From NCBI GenBank assembly GCA_903833275.1, contig CAILEP010000021.1, positions 1 to 64,000 on the forward strand: a stretch of DNA of 64,000 nucleotides, read 5' to 3'. Of this stretch, positions 53,390 to 61,532 are shown piece by piece (position 1 is the stretch's first letter; each line of letters opens with the position of its first letter). Under the pieces are notes generated by a model. That model was not told where the DNA came from. It made no database searches and saw only the letters and a list, made by a program, of their open reading frames with translations. The position numbers and the translations under genes are program-made. The stretch comes from an uncultured Bdellovibrionales bacterium. GTDB lineage: Bacteria; Bdellovibrionota; Bdellovibrionia; Bdellovibrionales; UBA1609.

Positions 53390-53651
53390 TCAATCGGTCA
53401 AATCTGTATCGTTTTGATATTACTAGCAATTTTATTTTGGTGCGCAAGTCGCCCAAGTAGACGAACCGCGAACTACGTTTGTATTCGAGCTAGAAGCATA
53501 TCCGGAAGCCAAATCCCTGTCATCTGCTGAATTAAGGGCGCTATATCGATCTCTCAAGAGCTTTTATAAGGTCGCCGACCTTATCGGGGCCTCTGAAGCC
53601 TTCGCCCGCCAAAATGCCAACAAAACCAAAAAACAAAGGGGTTCTAAATGA
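53390..53651 (+). repeat. Array repeat copy 5: gene fragment coupled to the recombinase
   Basis: TTG-GTG-CGC-AAG-TCG-CCC-AAG-TAG opens at 53437. The -1 frame from 53442 runs 69 codons (FVFELEAYPEAKSLSSAELR, then SLKSFYKVADLIGASEAFAR and a basic tail) to TGA 53649-53651. This TGA overlaps the recombinase ATG as ATGA. The frame has no ordinary start codon of its own. The last helices (VADLIGASEAFARQN) look like an HTH. This is the most complete copy and probably the parent gene. Confidence 0.85.
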
Positions 53652-54319
53652 GTAAAGTAGCTTTATATGCACGTGTTTCAACAGACCAACAAGCGACAGG
53701 CCTCGAATCTCAGGTTCGAATCTTGAGAGATTACTGCACGAAAAACGATATTTCTAACTATGAGCTCTTCACCGATGAAGGCATCAGCGGAACAAAGTCA
53801 TCGAGGCCTGCGCTGGATCGAATGATCGCAGCTGTAAATAATGGCGAGATAAGCTCGGTCATCGTTTATTCGTTTTCGCGGTTCGCTAGAAGTACTACGC
53901 ATCTTCTAAATGCTTTAAATATCTTCAAAGCTAAAAACGTGGCGTTCGTTTCGATCACAGAAAAAATTGATACGAGTACACCTGTTGGACTTGCGGTTTT
54001 TAGTATTCTGGCGGCCATCAGCCAGCTAGAACGAGATTTGATCGCTGAAAGGGTCAAGGCCGGATTAGCTAACGCGCGGGCGAAGGGCAAACTTATTGGT
54101 AGAAAGAAAATGCGGGACTCAGACTTAATTCGCAAACTTTTAAAAGCCGGAATGACGTTTCGGCAGATTGCTTCAATCGCTCGTTGCTCACATGGCTCGG
54201 TTTGGGCGGAAAAGTCGGCAATGATGAAAGAAGACGCGGCAAAAGCATTGGCTGCATCACTACCGGAAGCAGCGCCACAAGTAATTTTTCCGGAAGTGAC
54301 TGCACAACCTGCGGCATGA
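53648..54319 (+). CDS. Small serine recombinase (resolvase/invertase family)
   Basis: 223 residues. The catalytic Ser11 is in LYARVSTDQQ, with the resolvase blocks VYSFSRFARSTTHL, STPVGLAVFSILAAISQLERDLIAERV and the linker GKLIGRKK. A C-terminal HTH (KAGMTFRQIASIARCSHGSV) and an Ala/Pro tail follow. AAAGGGG precedes the ATG, which overlaps repeat copy 5. It would resolve or invert DNA between specific sites. A strong hairpin ends the gene at 54371-54404. Confidence 0.94.
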   Translation: MSKVALYARVSTDQQATGLESQVRILRDYCTKNDISNYELFTDEGISGTKSSRPALDRMIAAVNNGEISSVIVYSFSRFARSTTHLLNALNIFKAKNVAFVSITEKIDTSTPVGLAVFSILAAISQLERDLIAERVKAGLANARAKGKLIGRKKMRDSDLIRKLLKAGMTFRQIASIARCSHGSVWAEKSAMMKEDAAKALAASLPEAAPQVIFPEVTAQPAA

Positions 54320-54370
54320 CGTGTTGTTAGAACTTCCCCTTGATGATCGACTGAATTTTTCTATTTGATC

Positions 54371-54404
54371 GCCTGGGCTTGCTCTAACTTGGGCGAGCTC
54401 AGGC
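54371..54404 (+). terminator. Probable terminator hairpin behind the recombinase
   Basis: GCCTGGGCTTGCTC (54371-54384) can pair with GGGCGAGCTCAGGC (54391-54404) over 14 bp, three of them G-U, around a 6-base loop. TAGTTTTG follows, a short T tract. Confidence 0.5.
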
Positions 54405-54431
54405 TAGTTTTGAAGTGTCATCCGGGCGCAG

Positions 54432-55051
54432 CTACTTACACGTCGGAAAGTTCTTCGGAGCAATCGCATTTGCGATGGCGCCATCTTTTTCTTTCATGTT
54501 CCAAAGGTACGGCTGCTGATCCGTGTCCCAAGTCCAATAAAGCCAACCTACCAGATGATGTTGGCAGACTTGTGAAATAAACGAACGTGCAATTGCAATC
54601 GCACCTTCAATGTCTTTAAAGTCTTTTTTGTAAGCGCCGAATTCTCCTACGAAAATAGGTTTTGTTTTTTCAAACTGCGTGTATTCAAGAGTTCGCAAAT
54701 CTGAGGATAGGTCATAATTGGCTAAATGCGGATACGGGTGGATCTCGAGAAAATCCAGTTTGGACTTATTCAAAGTTCGTAGCCTAAACGGCTGTCTCGG
54801 ATCACTGTCCTTCGAATCGTTTGTATAAACGCCGTCGTAACCACCACGTTGGACCTCAAGAGGGGTGAATACGCTCGAAGTTAGAAGAAGATCGGGGTCG
54901 ACCTTTTTGATCTTTGAAGCTACACCATTGACCCAGTTGAGGGCGGCATCGTCCGCGAGCGCCTGGCGAGAGTTCTTATTCTTTAGATCGTACGACGTGC
55001 CAAGATCAGAATGAAAAACGCCTTCTTTTTCGGAGAACGGCTTTTCGTTTC
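54432..55051 (-). pseudogene. Cellulase-like glycoside hydrolase fragment, cut by IS21-like element
   Basis: The minus-strand frame is open from the insertion element to the stop at 54432. It reads SRQALADDAALNWVNGVASK and KKVDPDLLLTSSVFTP, then FLEIHPYPHLANYD, IFVGEFGAYKK with a candidate nucleophile Glu, and WLYWTWDTDQQPYLWNM. These are features of the C-terminal half of GH5-like enzymes. The N-terminal half is missing and the frame runs into the left end of the IS21-like element at 55052. No start codon supports a separate short gene. Confidence 0.75.
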
Positions 55052-55161
55052 TGCAGGCGCCGATTTTCTGAGGGACCGGTTCAGCCGATTTGCCGGTCCC
55101 ATGGTCCAGTGTTGAGCGCCGAAGTTTGAGGGACCGGGCTTTTTTGAATTAAAATATTTAA

Positions 55162-55416
55162 GTGAATACTTCTTCAAGTCAAAGCGTTGAGCCGAAAGCC
55201 GCAGTTGAGTTCAAGTGCGAACATTGTTCGAAATTAATTTCGATATGTCGTTCGTGTTGGCGCAATCAAAGATATTGCTCGGACGTTTGCGCACGTGCTG
55301 CTGGGCTTGAGAAGCATCGAAGAAGTCAAAAGGCTTACAGCCTGACTGAGGCCGGTCGAGAAAGCCAACGGGAGCGGCAAAAGCTGTACCGTCTTCGGCT
55401 TAACAAGCGTTACTGA
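55162..55416 (+). CDS. Small Cys-rich IS21-accessory protein
   Basis: 84 residues from GTG 55162. FKCEHCSKLISICRSCWRNQ and RYCSDVCARAAGLEKHRRSQ give three CxxC-type pairs, a small zinc-binding fold, followed by a basic helical end with repeated Arg/Tyr (RERQKLYRLRLNKRY). Similar short genes occur beside istA in a number of IS21-like elements. Role unknown; perhaps a DNA-binding regulator of transposition. Confidence 0.65.
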   Translation: MNTSSSQSVEPKAAVEFKCEHCSKLISICRSCWRNQRYCSDVCARAAGLEKHRRSQKAYSLTEAGRESQRERQKLYRLRLNKRY

Positions 55417-55553
55417 TGACTCTACAAAAGTAAATCGAAGTTATGAGATACCGCCTTCTGAGGGCAATTGTTGCGGCATTTGTGGTGCTGCAATTTTTAT
55501 TTTGATCGTTTGGCAGACGGGCCAGCGGTTTTTATCACTCAGGAGATGCGAAG

Positions 55554-57305
55554 ATGTTACTGTCGACGGAAGTTCAGGCCGAAATTTTGAATCTTCACTT
55601 CAACGATCGCCGTTCGGTGAGGTCGATTTCCCGCCAGATGGGGGTTGACCGAAAAACTGTGCGGCGATTAATTGAGCGGCGAAAAGTTGAAACTAAGGCG
55701 AAGGTGGGCCCTCGTCGGTCAATTTTAGACCCATACACCGAGCAGATTCGAGATTTACTGCGCAAAGATCCAAAAATAACAGCGACGGCGATTTTAAATC
55801 AACTTCGACGGCAAGGTTATGCCGGCGGCATCAGCGTTTTAAAAAGCCTCGTGCAATATGAGCGGGCGCGATTTTTAAGGCCACGTGAAGCTTTTTTGCG
55901 ACTTGAGTTTCAGCCGGCTGAAGTGGCTCAAGTTGACTGGAGTGAGTTCGGCGACGTGTTTGGCGATGGCGTTAAAATCCACTGCTTTGCCATGGTACTT
56001 GCGTACTCTCGCTACATGTATATTGAATTTACGCGCTCTGAAAAGTTCGAAGAGTTTATCCGTTGCCACGAGAATGCGTTTAAATTTTTTAGCGGCGCGC
56101 CGAAAGAATGTTGGTATGACAATTTAGCTTCGGCCGTGAGTGACCGTATTGGTTCGCTTGTTCGATTTAACTCTCGTTTTTTGGCATACATGGCCCACCA
56201 TAGTGTGCGGCCACACGCCTGCAATGTGGCCAGCGGCAACGAAAAGGGGCGCGTTGAAGATTTAATTAAATATATTCGAATGAATTTTTGGCCCGGCCGA
56301 GAATTTAAAGATTTTGACGATTTAACGACTCAAGCCATTGTCTGGCGCAACCAAATCGCAAATGACCGTGAACATCGCTCTACCCGCAGGGTTGTGAGTC
56401 TTTTATTTGAATCTGAAGAGAAAAAAGAATTAATGCCATTAAACCCAACACCATATGGCACTGACGAGGTGTTCTCGCGGTCTGTGCCGCCAGACTTTCA
56501 CATACAATATGAAACCAATCGTTACTCTGTGCCGTGGACTCTTGTCGGCATGGTCGTCACGATCAGAGTGAATAATCTCGCGATTAAAGTTTATTACAAC
56601 GAAAAATACATCACCTCGCACCCACGAAGTTTTTTAAAAAATAAAGTTTTTACCCAAGAGACCCATCGGGCAGGCCTTTTAGAGAAAAAGCCTGGTGCCA
56701 CTCGCGAAACATGGCAGCTCAGCTACGTTAAAGAGCTTGGCGCTGAGATGTCAAAATACGTTGAGCTTATACGTCAGGGCCCTCGTTCGCTAAAACACGA
56801 ACTGAAACGTCTTGTCGCGCTTGTCACGATTTACGGCAAAGATATTGTAATCGAATCGTGCAAAGCTTGCATGGGTTCAGGTGTCGTCGGCGTTGACTCG
56901 ATTGAATTATACATCAAAAGGCAAAACCACCCGAGAGACACAAAAAGCAAACCAGAGCCGATTCAATTTACAAACGAGCGACTGAACCGGGTTGTGCCGG
57001 TGGTTGACCTGAGAAAGTACAACGCACTCTACTTCGAGGGGCAGTCAATGAGTGCGTCGGAGGATTTAAAAAATGAACGAAACGAACAACCCACTGATCG
57101 AGGGGCTATCGGAGCTGAGGCTCAAATACTGGGGCCAAACGATGCAAGAAGACCTTGCGACGATGAAAGAGCCCGATCGAGATGCGATAACAAAATACCT
57201 GAGCCGGTGGATCGAGAAAGAGAAAGCCGAGCGCAAAACACAGATGATACAGAGCAAAGTACGCTCAGCGAAGTTCCGCCGCCTTCAGACGGTCGAGAGT
57301 TTTGA
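55554..57305 (+). CDS. istA: IS21-family transposase IstA
   Basis: 583 residues: an N-terminal HTH (SVRSISRQMGVDRKTVRRLI), an rve integrase core with DDE residues in AQVDWSEFGD, CWYDNLASAV and ASGNEKGRVED, and a C-terminal beta-barrel-like domain. The last 77 residues (KNERNEQPTDRGAIG onward) overlap the istB start in another frame for 233 bp; they look like an unselected tail. AGGAG precedes the ATG. Confidence 0.95.
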   Translation: MLLSTEVQAEILNLHFNDRRSVRSISRQMGVDRKTVRRLIERRKVETKAKVGPRRSILDPYTEQIRDLLRKDPKITATAILNQLRRQGYAGGISVLKSLVQYERARFLRPREAFLRLEFQPAEVAQVDWSEFGDVFGDGVKIHCFAMVLAYSRYMYIEFTRSEKFEEFIRCHENAFKFFSGAPKECWYDNLASAVSDRIGSLVRFNSRFLAYMAHHSVRPHACNVASGNEKGRVEDLIKYIRMNFWPGREFKDFDDLTTQAIVWRNQIANDREHRSTRRVVSLLFESEEKKELMPLNPTPYGTDEVFSRSVPPDFHIQYETNRYSVPWTLVGMVVTIRVNNLAIKVYYNEKYITSHPRSFLKNKVFTQETHRAGLLEKKPGATRETWQLSYVKELGAEMSKYVELIRQGPRSLKHELKRLVALVTIYGKDIVIESCKACMGSGVVGVDSIELYIKRQNHPRDTKSKPEPIQFTNERLNRVVPVVDLRKYNALYFEGQSMSASEDLKNERNEQPTDRGAIGAEAQILGPNDARRPCDDERARSRCDNKIPEPVDRERESRAQNTDDTEQSTLSEVPPPSDGREF

Positions 57306-57852
57306 CTTTAGACACTCAAAAATGACCGAGAAAGTTGAAAAGCAATATCTCACTTTGCACCAGAGTATTAGTCGAGAAAACTTACCATCGGCCGTGTTCA
57401 CCGGCAATGCGGGCGCTGGCAAAACCCATCTTGCGCGAGCCCTTGGCTATGCCGCCTGCCAAAAAGGTCTAACCGTTTTATTTTTAACGGCAGCCGAAAT
57501 GGTGAACCAACTTCAGCACGCGCAAAAAACGTACAGCTTAGAAACAGAATTAAATAAATATCGGAGACCTCAGGTCTTAATCATTGATGAGTTGGGCTAC
57601 GTGGCTCTGGATACGCAGGCGAGCAACTTGTTCTTCCAGGTGATCTCGAGCCGACACGATGCAGAGCTTGGTACTATAGCTACTACCAATCTACCGTTCG
57701 GCCAGTTCAACCAGATCTTTGCAAACGACGCCATTGCCCATGCCATAGTAGATCGGCTCGTCAATGAGGCTGAGGTCTTTTTTATGGAGGGCGACTCTTA
57801 TAGGCCGCATCAGAGACAAGAAAAACTAAAGCGAAAAAAACAAAACGCTTAA
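57073..57852 (+). CDS. istB: IS21-family helper ATPase IstB
   Basis: 259 residues of the AAA+/DnaC-like family that selects target DNA for IstA. An N-terminal LRLKYWGQTMQED helix, Walker A TGNAGAGKTHLARAL, Walker B VLIIDELGYVAL, sensor IATTNLPFGQF and the closing FFMEGDSYRPHQ are all normal. It begins 233 bp before the istA stop. Confidence 0.95.
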   Translation: MNETNNPLIEGLSELRLKYWGQTMQEDLATMKEPDRDAITKYLSRWIEKEKAERKTQMIQSKVRSAKFRRLQTVESFDFRHSKMTEKVEKQYLTLHQSISRENLPSAVFTGNAGAGKTHLARALGYAACQKGLTVLFLTAAEMVNQLQHAQKTYSLETELNKYRRPQVLIIDELGYVALDTQASNLFFQVISSRHDAELGTIATTNLPFGQFNQIFANDAIAHAIVDRLVNEAEVFFMEGDSYRPHQRQEKLKRKKQNA

Positions 57853-58021
57853 TCGCTCACGAAAAAAACGCGAGACGAAATCGGTTCGATTGTGTAAAGT
57901 AATTGAATCCGAGGCCGTCTCGCGTCTATGCGCTCAAGTGGCCCCATTGAGACCGGCAACTGTGGCCCCCATGGGCTCGGCTAACCGGCGGAAATGGCCC
58001 CTCTGGAGATCGGCGCCTGCA

Positions 58022-58209
58022 CCATATAGGCATGTTATGCCGCTCAGCGCGGTTCACCGAAAGGCCACGAGGGCCATTCGGAGCGAGCGAAGCGAGTCGC
58101 GCAGCGACGAGGGCCAGGATGGCCCGAGCCAATCCTGTCTTTGGCGTAAAACCCAAGTGCGGCCCGAAGCCAATCCTGCCTATATAGTGCTCTCACCTGC
58201 CATGAATCT
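58022..58209. other. Gene-free stretch with a REP-like hairpin
   Basis: GACGA then GGGCC-AGGAT-GGCCC (58106-58125) matches the hairpin at 46172-46191 with compensating stem changes. GCCAATCCTG occurs twice nearby (58129-58138 and 58170-58179). No gene is apparent. Confidence 0.45.
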
Positions 58210-61200
58210 TTACTTTATATTAGGTACTAAACTTTCTGTATTCGCCAGAATTTCAAAGTATCGGTTTAATAGATCTTCTGGGTCGAACGAACCGAAGGTT
58301 TTACTGTCACAGCTAAGCGTGCAAACGTACGTGTCATTTGACCTTTCCATTAACACGACGACATCGCAATCCCATCCCCAGCCGCGGGCCCCATCAGTTG
58401 AATAAGGCAAATCTATATTAATTGCTGGCAAATTATTAAAGCTAAGCGATTCAAAATCCAAAAAATTAAAATACAACTGCGGCCGATAAGCATCACAGAA
58501 AACCTCACTCTCTTTCGTCAATGGAAACAACTTGAAGAACGATACAATTTCATTTGAGAGTGTTTTTAAAAACCTCGCCTGCACAGTTCGAACGTGAGAA
58601 TTAAAATTCGAATTCGATGCTACCTCACACTTTTGAAGCGAAAGGTCAATGATGGGCCCCAAAACGCCATTCAGCTCGGGCTCGGTTCGGGCCATTTTCT
58701 GAATCAAAGTCAAAAATTTGTGGCGCCGCGTGGCTTCTGCGAAGGCCAGCTCAATTGCCGCCAAAAAAATTGAGTTTAATGAGTACCCCCCTGAGACCCT
58801 AAATTCTCGTAATGCATCACATGTTTTGCGACCCAATCGCCGCACATGAAAGCTACGCTCTACAACATTTTTCTGCGCTTTGACCTTTTGAGAGTATTGC
58901 CACTGAAATTGTTTTGAGTTTGTTTCTATACGCTTAAGCGTCTGTTCTAAATCGACCTTCTTCGCGTTTTCACGCTCCCATGTCGCAAAGTCGGCAAACT
59001 GAACCGGTTGCTCGAGCGACTTGCGCTTACTTTCAGACGATAATGTCTCATAGTTTTTAGAGATCTCACGCAAAACAATCTCAAATGAAACACCGTCAAA
59101 AATCAAGTGGTGAGCCCAAATCAAAATTGTGTGCCTTGTCTTACTGTGCTGCCAAAGATCACATCCGAACAATCTATCTCTGCCTAGGTCGCAAATTCGT
59201 TGCTCAAGCTCACCAATTCTTTTTTTTAGAAACTTATTTTGCTTTGCGCCACTAAGAGATGAAAGATTCACAAAACGAAAATAATTTGCAAAGCTCTTTT
59301 TAGCCTTCAACTTGTATTTTCCTGATTTTTTTGTAAATGCCGCCCGTAAGATTTCATGTCGTGACACAGTTAGCTCAACAGACTTCTTAAATCTTTTTAA
59401 ATAAATCGAACTCGTCACGTCATAGGCCCGCATTATTAAATATCCCCGCGGATCGCGATCGACCATTTCAAGAACTGTCTCTTGAAAATAAGAAGGGCTT
59501 ACTAAATTGCCACGACTGACTTTTCTTAACCTTGATTTTTTAGTCGTGCTCAATTTAATCGATTCGCCTGCCAAAAGCCTTAACTTGTCAATTTCTGAAA
59601 CAATCGCAGCTAAATTCTTTGAGCTAAAAATATCACTCACTTCTAACGATACATTGAAGGTTCGCTCAATTAGTGACCTTAACTGCATAGCCTGAATAGA
59701 ATTTCCGCCAAGCGCCAAAAAGTTATCTGAGAAATTGATTTTCTCTTCGCCGAATAAGGTCTGAAAAACTTTTAATAACTTAACCTCTGTCGCCGTCTTC
59801 GCCTCTATTGTTGTTGCTTTTTCAGTTCGTACCACCCCCGCTTTATTTGGGGGCAATTCATTTTTGGACAAAAGCGCCATTCGGGCGATTTTTCCGTTCG
59901 GAAGGCGAGGCAGTTTGGCAATTGCAATAAGCTTTTGTGGAATGGCTTGGCGGGGCAGGTAAGACGTCAAAAATTTTTGCAAGTCACCTGGCGAAATGCC
60001 ACCAACATAATGGGCAGATAGAATTTTTTGCCCATTATCTAGGGCATGGTAGATAACCGCGACCTCACGCACTTCATTGCACTTTAAAATTGCATTCTCA
60101 ATCTCGCCAATTTCGACCCGAACACCATTAATTTTGATCTGATTGTCTTTTCTGCCCAAAACTTGAATTTTGCCATTTGGCAATCGGCGGGCTACATCGC
60201 CCGTTTTGTAAAGACTCAGCTTTTCACCGTTTAATAAAATATCTTTCAAGAACAACTTTTTATTTAAATCTGGAGCATTTAAGTAGCCAAGGCTCTGATA
60301 GGGCGTGTGAATATATAAATCACCGATTGCATTTTTCTCGACGACCTTCAATTTGCCATCGAGCACAAAGCCCTTAGCGAAATCTATGGGGTAACCAACT
60401 GGTATTACCGGCAACAGTAAATCATTTTTGTCTATGATATTATAGAATTTAGCCAAGGTGGTTTCTGTTGGGCCGTATAGATTTACTAATCTAACTTTGA
60501 ACCCTGGCCTTTTGTATAGCGGCGCGACATCTTGCGAACGAAGAACTTCGCCAGCCAAAAAGATAACCTTTAAGTTTGAGTTTTTGAAATTAAACTCATT
60601 TTTTACAAAATACTCTCGAAAAAGAGTAGGCACTATGTGAACGTGACTTATTCGCTTCTCGTGCAACCATCTAGAAAACCTTTCTAGATTAAGTATCGTG
60701 TTTTCGTCGGGTATTACACATACCCCACCATTTACCAATGGCAAAAATATGTCGCGCAATGAAGGGTCGAATCCAATAGCGGTTAAGAAACTTACTCGAG
60801 TTTTCTGGTCGCAATTAAATGTTTTGCTTTGCCATTCTATAAACTGACAAAGGCCCTTATAGCTTCCCATAATTGCCTTTGGCTCGCCCGTTGAACCAGA
60901 AGTAAAGAAAATGTAAGATTCATCGCTTCTGCTCGCGTACCCTGACTTTTTATTTAGTGCCCGTTTATTTTTTAAATTCTCGATTGAAACGCCAAAATTT
61001 TTTTCACTCAATCCGATCTTAGTTAAAATTTCGGCATCAGAACAACGATCACATGTAAGAACCAAATCTGGATTGGCAATCTCAACAATACGTAATAAGC
61101 GCTGCTCTGGGCTATTAATCGCAATCGTTGAAAATGGAATGTTCGCTTTTAACGCGGCTAAAATGGCGATAATCATTTCTGGCGAGCGCGGCATTAAAAT

Positions 61201-61380
61201 CAAAACTCGTTTCGATTTCTTACAACGCCGTCTTAACGTCATGGCTAAATAATCACTCATGACCTTAAGCTCATTGTATGAAATTGAGCTTGCTTCACTC
61301 TCTATCGCCGCTGCCTCTGGTCTATTCTTAGCCCACCATTCAATTGAATCTATAACTGAAAGTAGCTTTTTTCGAGACAT
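58210..61380 (-). CDS. Nonribosomal peptide synthetase module, order A-PCP-C
   Basis: 1056 residues. Adenylation domain (about 10-510): FTSGSTGEPKA (159-169), IGFDPS (202-207, holds the amino-acid-binding Asp), LYGPTETT, YKTGDVARRL, GRKDNQIKINGVRVEIGEIE and PNGKI. Carrier domain with Ser561 in DNFLALGGNSIQ. C-terminal condensation-type domain (about 625-1045) with RHEILRAAF and the active-site HHLIFDGVS (757-765). A-PCP-C, with no thioesterase, is unusual for a single protein; it could load one residue and condense it with an acceptor supplied in trans. GGGGAG precedes the ATG. The region is A+T-richer than its neighbours. Confidence 0.92.
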   Translation of the reverse strand: MSRKKLLSVIDSIEWWAKNRPEAAAIESEASSISYNELKVMSDYLAMTLRRRCKKSKRVLILMPRSPEMIIAILAALKANIPFSTIAINSPEQRLLRIVEIANPDLVLTCDRCSDAEILTKIGLSEKNFGVSIENLKNKRALNKKSGYASRSDESYIFFTSGSTGEPKAIMGSYKGLCQFIEWQSKTFNCDQKTRVSFLTAIGFDPSLRDIFLPLVNGGVCVIPDENTILNLERFSRWLHEKRISHVHIVPTLFREYFVKNEFNFKNSNLKVIFLAGEVLRSQDVAPLYKRPGFKVRLVNLYGPTETTLAKFYNIIDKNDLLLPVIPVGYPIDFAKGFVLDGKLKVVEKNAIGDLYIHTPYQSLGYLNAPDLNKKLFLKDILLNGEKLSLYKTGDVARRLPNGKIQVLGRKDNQIKINGVRVEIGEIENAILKCNEVREVAVIYHALDNGQKILSAHYVGGISPGDLQKFLTSYLPRQAIPQKLIAIAKLPRLPNGKIARMALLSKNELPPNKAGVVRTEKATTIEAKTATEVKLLKVFQTLFGEEKINFSDNFLALGGNSIQAMQLRSLIERTFNVSLEVSDIFSSKNLAAIVSEIDKLRLLAGESIKLSTTKKSRLRKVSRGNLVSPSYFQETVLEMVDRDPRGYLIMRAYDVTSSIYLKRFKKSVELTVSRHEILRAAFTKKSGKYKLKAKKSFANYFRFVNLSSLSGAKQNKFLKKRIGELEQRICDLGRDRLFGCDLWQHSKTRHTILIWAHHLIFDGVSFEIVLREISKNYETLSSESKRKSLEQPVQFADFATWERENAKKVDLEQTLKRIETNSKQFQWQYSQKVKAQKNVVERSFHVRRLGRKTCDALREFRVSGGYSLNSIFLAAIELAFAEATRRHKFLTLIQKMARTEPELNGVLGPIIDLSLQKCEVASNSNFNSHVRTVQARFLKTLSNEIVSFFKLFPLTKESEVFCDAYRPQLYFNFLDFESLSFNNLPAINIDLPYSTDGARGWGWDCDVVVLMERSNDTYVCTLSCDSKTFGSFDPEDLLNRYFEILANTESLVPNIK

Positions 61381-61532
61381 GGTGAAAGCTCCCCTATCGA
61401 CCAGCTTCGCATGTTAACAAGAGTAAATACCGATACATATATTCGGAATGGCCAGCATGCTTCTTTACTCACATTACCTGCCATTACATAATATCCAGAC
61501 CTGATGTAGAAATTCGGACTATTCTACAAAGC

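Larger units (their letters stand above)
55052..58021 (+). mobile_element. IS21-family insertion sequence
   Basis: Ends are marked by inverted TGCAGGCGCCGAT (55052-55064 and, complemented, 58009-58021), and similarity between the two ends continues, with mismatches, for about 65 bp inward. The element carries a small Cys-rich gene, istA and istB in the usual order. A subterminal GGGACCGG/CCGGTCCC pair (55072-55079, 55093-55100) is typical of the multiple binding sites at IS21 ends. A target duplication is not evident. The element has no internal stop in either transposition gene and looks intact. Confidence 0.88.

Noticed and set aside
49763-53530. Proteins reading CASRPSRRTA... across repeat copies 2 and 5
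   Set aside because: These use a different frame of the repeat. Substitutions between copies are mostly silent only in the frame reading VDEPR..FIFELEAYPEAKSLS, so the other frame is not coding.
48675-53651. Repeats as integron attC sites
   Set aside because: GTTAGAA occurs in three copies, but the RYYYAAC and GTTRRRY ends and the imperfect fold-back of attC are missing, and no tyrosine integrase (IntI) gene is present; the recombinase is of the serine type.
48675-53651. Repeats as a CRISPR array
   Set aside because: Spacing between copies is about 0.7-2 kb and filled with genes; units are not short palindromic repeats and no cas gene is near.
57073-57305. Dual coding of the istA tail and istB start
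   Set aside because: Only the IstB frame carries family-conserved residues (LRLKYW). The IstA tail is low in order and looks like frame run-on, not a selected domain.
55042-58030. Target-site duplication of the IS21-like element
   Set aside because: The bases just outside the terminal repeats (GTTTC on the left, CCATA on the right) do not match, so no duplication is claimed.
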